From Opisthocomus hoazin (taxonomy: Eukaryota; Chordata; Aves; Opisthocomiformes; Opisthocomidae): a stretch of 64,000 bases of DNA. A model generated the notes under the pieces. It made no database searches. It was not told where the DNA came from and saw nothing but the letters and a program-made list of their open reading frames with translations. The number at the start of each line of letters is the position of its first letter. Positions within the stretch are counted from its first letter, which is position 1. A program made the translations under genes and the position numbers. Shown here piece after piece: positions 61,637 to 64,000 of this stretch. Location of the stretch: positions 5,766,001 to 5,830,000 of the forward strand of contig NC_134436.1 of NCBI RefSeq assembly GCF_030867145.1, written 5' to 3'.

Positions 61637-64000
61637 GATGCTGCTTGCGTGTTGTGGGTTTCTGATCTCTGCAGTGCTGTGACATTTTCACAAAACCTGG
61701 AGGAATTCAACTTTTGGAGGCGATGCAGGGGATTTTTGGCTCATCTGTCAAGTATGACTGAAATGAACTTCTTAGTAGTTGGAGGGGGATGAAGAACGTG
61801 CGGTAGGACACAGGAAGTGATACGGGATCTCATGTGTGCTCTGTTTTCTTAAAAAACAGGCTTAAAAATGTGAAAGAGGGCTATGAAAGGGAGAAATGTC
61901 CTTTTGCCCCACAGCTCAGTTTCATGGAAGTTATTTTATGGAAGACTTCACTTGTCTGGCCACACATACAAAGAAGTGCTCCTCATTTTGACTGGAGAGC
62001 TGTCTCCTTTAGCTAGTGTGGATGTTTATTCCAGATTGCTTTCAAAATATTGAATTTTGATTTCTCTAGGGAGTATCTGGAATTAACTAATATATAAAAT
62101 GCAATAGGCATTCATGGTCATCCTATGCAAGTATAAGCTTCAGTTATAATTTTATTTTGTTTGCTTTTATTTTATACCTCAGGGCTGATACCATGGAGAT
62201 ACAAAGTTCTTTCATATTATGTGTTTATTCTTAAGAAATTTTTGGGAGCTGCATCAGCTGACACTTATTTACACCACATTTGTATATATATTTACAACTT
62301 CTGTTGCTTTTGAAGATGTAAATACTTGTAACGGTTCCCATACTCAGCCTTTCTTAGAGGTAATGTGGTGCTTGAAGAACTTCCGTATAAATTTACCCAA
62401 GAACTTCATCTGAGTTGATTGAAATCAATCCTGTGTTGGACTAACATCACATTAAAAGATAACAGTAAAGTACTAACTTTTAAAAGATAGTTTCACTTGT
62501 CTTAAAGAAGTAAAACTCCTTTCTTTTAAATGGAAACAGTTTTTGATTGCTATCGTCCATACTGATTTTACACCTGTGAGAATGCAGGAAAAATGGAAAA
62601 AGTTTGTTGTATCTGGCTTCCCTTCACTTCAGTGGAAAAACCTGATAATTCTGGTGTGCTTTTCTGTAAGTGGTGGCAGAATGTTTAGTCTGCAGCGCCT
62701 GTTCTTACACGTTGAGCTGTGGTTGGGCTCTTTCCTTTACTGCAGATCACCGTTGTGGGCGTATGAGTAGCTGTGTCAGCTGTAGCTGCGTGGCGTGTAG
62801 TTGTACCAGCGGCTGCGAGTGCGGTGATCAAGTGGCTCAGAAGCCGAGACTCATTCTTTTTCCACATCTGCCAGTGTTGTTTCCTCTGGCATGTGAAAAA
62901 CAACTCTCAAAAGACAGCGGTTTGTAGTGGACAGCATAATTGCAAGAATAACTTCTGTTGCCCCTGTGCTTTTGATTGTGTTAATTATCTTTAAGATGTT
63001 AATCGTAATACTCCTCGCATGGTCTCATCCAACTTGTGCCCTTTCCTTAAACGAATTAGAACTTTGACTTGTGAGCACTACCTTGTCACCCTCGATTAGG
63101 AAAGAAAGTCCCTTCCGTATTTTTGTGTGTTAAAACTGTAAGAGAACTGTATGCTGTGTCAGGCAAGTCAAACCCTGCCAGGCTTCTTCGGAAATTTGTT
63201 TCTAAAATAATAAAAGCCTGTGCAGTTGCGTGATCTAAGTGACTGTTTCATATCTAGTGTTAGTCAGTTTTACAGAGTTGACATCCCACATTTGGGTTTC
63301 ATTTTCATACTAAATGATATTTACACGTTGAGCTTTGCAATCCCAATGGATTTTAATTGTTTTAATTTATTATTGAAATTCAACCAAACCTTTGTCTGGT
63401 ACCTATAATCAACAACAGCTGTATTTTTTCACCATTTTCTATAAAACTGCAAAAGCGCTTGTAGAGGCAGAAGAGTTGGGAGTAATGATTTTCTTTGAAA
63501 AGTGTACTAATAAATGCTGGATGCATTTTACTAGATAAAATTGTTAGGTTTTAGTGCCTGTTTCAGAAATTGTTTATAAAAATAAATGCTTAGTGTCTTT
63601 TAATGTAAAATAGGTATAAGCAGCTATTTCAGGCCTCAGTATGTCTTAAACTTAGTCCTACATGTTGTCTGAAATAATTATAGTGGGCCTGTCTAAGTAT
63701 CTGTGCTTTGGACCTGTTCCTGCTATGTTAATTAGGGTAAATATTTCACTAGTTGTCTATTTTTAATGTGAACAATTTAAATCCGTGCACTTCTGCAAGC
63801 AGTAAAAATCTAAAGAACCGGCTTGATTGCAAAGCATTTGTGCTCAGCGTGCAGCTCTCAAGGCTCTCCGTGTTCCTGGAAGACAAGATTGCTGTGTTTT
63901 AACATCAGAAAATGCTGGAGTTTCTGACTTCTTAAAAATCTGTTTTTAACCGTGACCGCGTTATACAGAATTGTGAAAATTACGCATCTTAGTAAATAGC

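Larger units (their letters stand above)
59348..64000 (+). other. FBXW11: FBXW11 intron after the D-domain exon (partial)
   Basis: The intron runs to the window edge. I searched for the F-box exon (expected to begin with Glu-Gln-Gly-Leu-Asp-His) and do not see it. Its only recognised content is the solo LTR at 60477-61631. The remainder, 61637-64000, is AT-rich with no feature I can support. Confidence 0.9.

Noticed and set aside
59348-64000. F-box exon of FBXW11
   Set aside because: Searched for and not found; it must lie to the right of the window.

Overview
The window is vertebrate nuclear DNA, almost certainly from a bird. It holds multi-exon genes with consensus splice sites, several CR1 LINE 3'-end fragments of the kind common in birds, avian-type LTR elements, and a compact GC-rich intergenic stretch. 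The LTR families look like those of neoavian birds rather than a typical chicken locus, but the species cannot be fixed from sequence alone. Two protein-coding genes are recognisable, both on the + strand and head to tail.

Layout. (1) 1-4560 is the 3' end of ETF1 (translation release factor eRF1): the last two coding exons (592-739 and 2444-2526), separated by an intron carrying a CR1 fragment, then a 3' UTR of about 2 kb. (2) 4561-17729 is intergenic, GC-rich and CpG-rich between about 5 and 11 kb, with one CR1 fragment and no recognisable gene. One minus-strand open frame (15066-15425) looks somewhat protein-like. (3) 17730-18680 is a CpG-island promoter with CCAAT, ZNF143-type and CRE motifs in front of FBXW11. 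(4) 18227-64000 is the 5' part of FBXW11 (beta-TrCP2, substrate receptor of an SCF ubiquitin ligase): a 15-codon first coding exon, a 39.7 kb first intron containing a 34-codon cassette exon (34922-35023), a 21-codon exon (57972-58034), and the exon for the dimerisation (D) domain (59122-59347). The F-box and WD40 exons lie beyond the window.

The introns hold most of the unexpected structure. There is a TG...CA-bounded 123 bp near-perfect hairpin (49539-49661), a 222 bp element with 14 bp perfect terminal inverted repeats (26300-26521), and a small CpG-dense patch just upstream of the cassette exon. Two copies of one long LTR family lie in opposite orientation (54991-55826 minus, 60477-61631 plus) and flank the two internal coding exons; the plus copy is a solo LTR with an intact 5 bp target-site duplication. 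Inverted repeats on both sides of exons are a known driver of back-splicing, so a 289 nt circular RNA from exons 57972-58034 and 59122-59347 is a testable prediction.

Most long open frames here are shadows of GC-rich or repeat DNA. I did not call them as genes.
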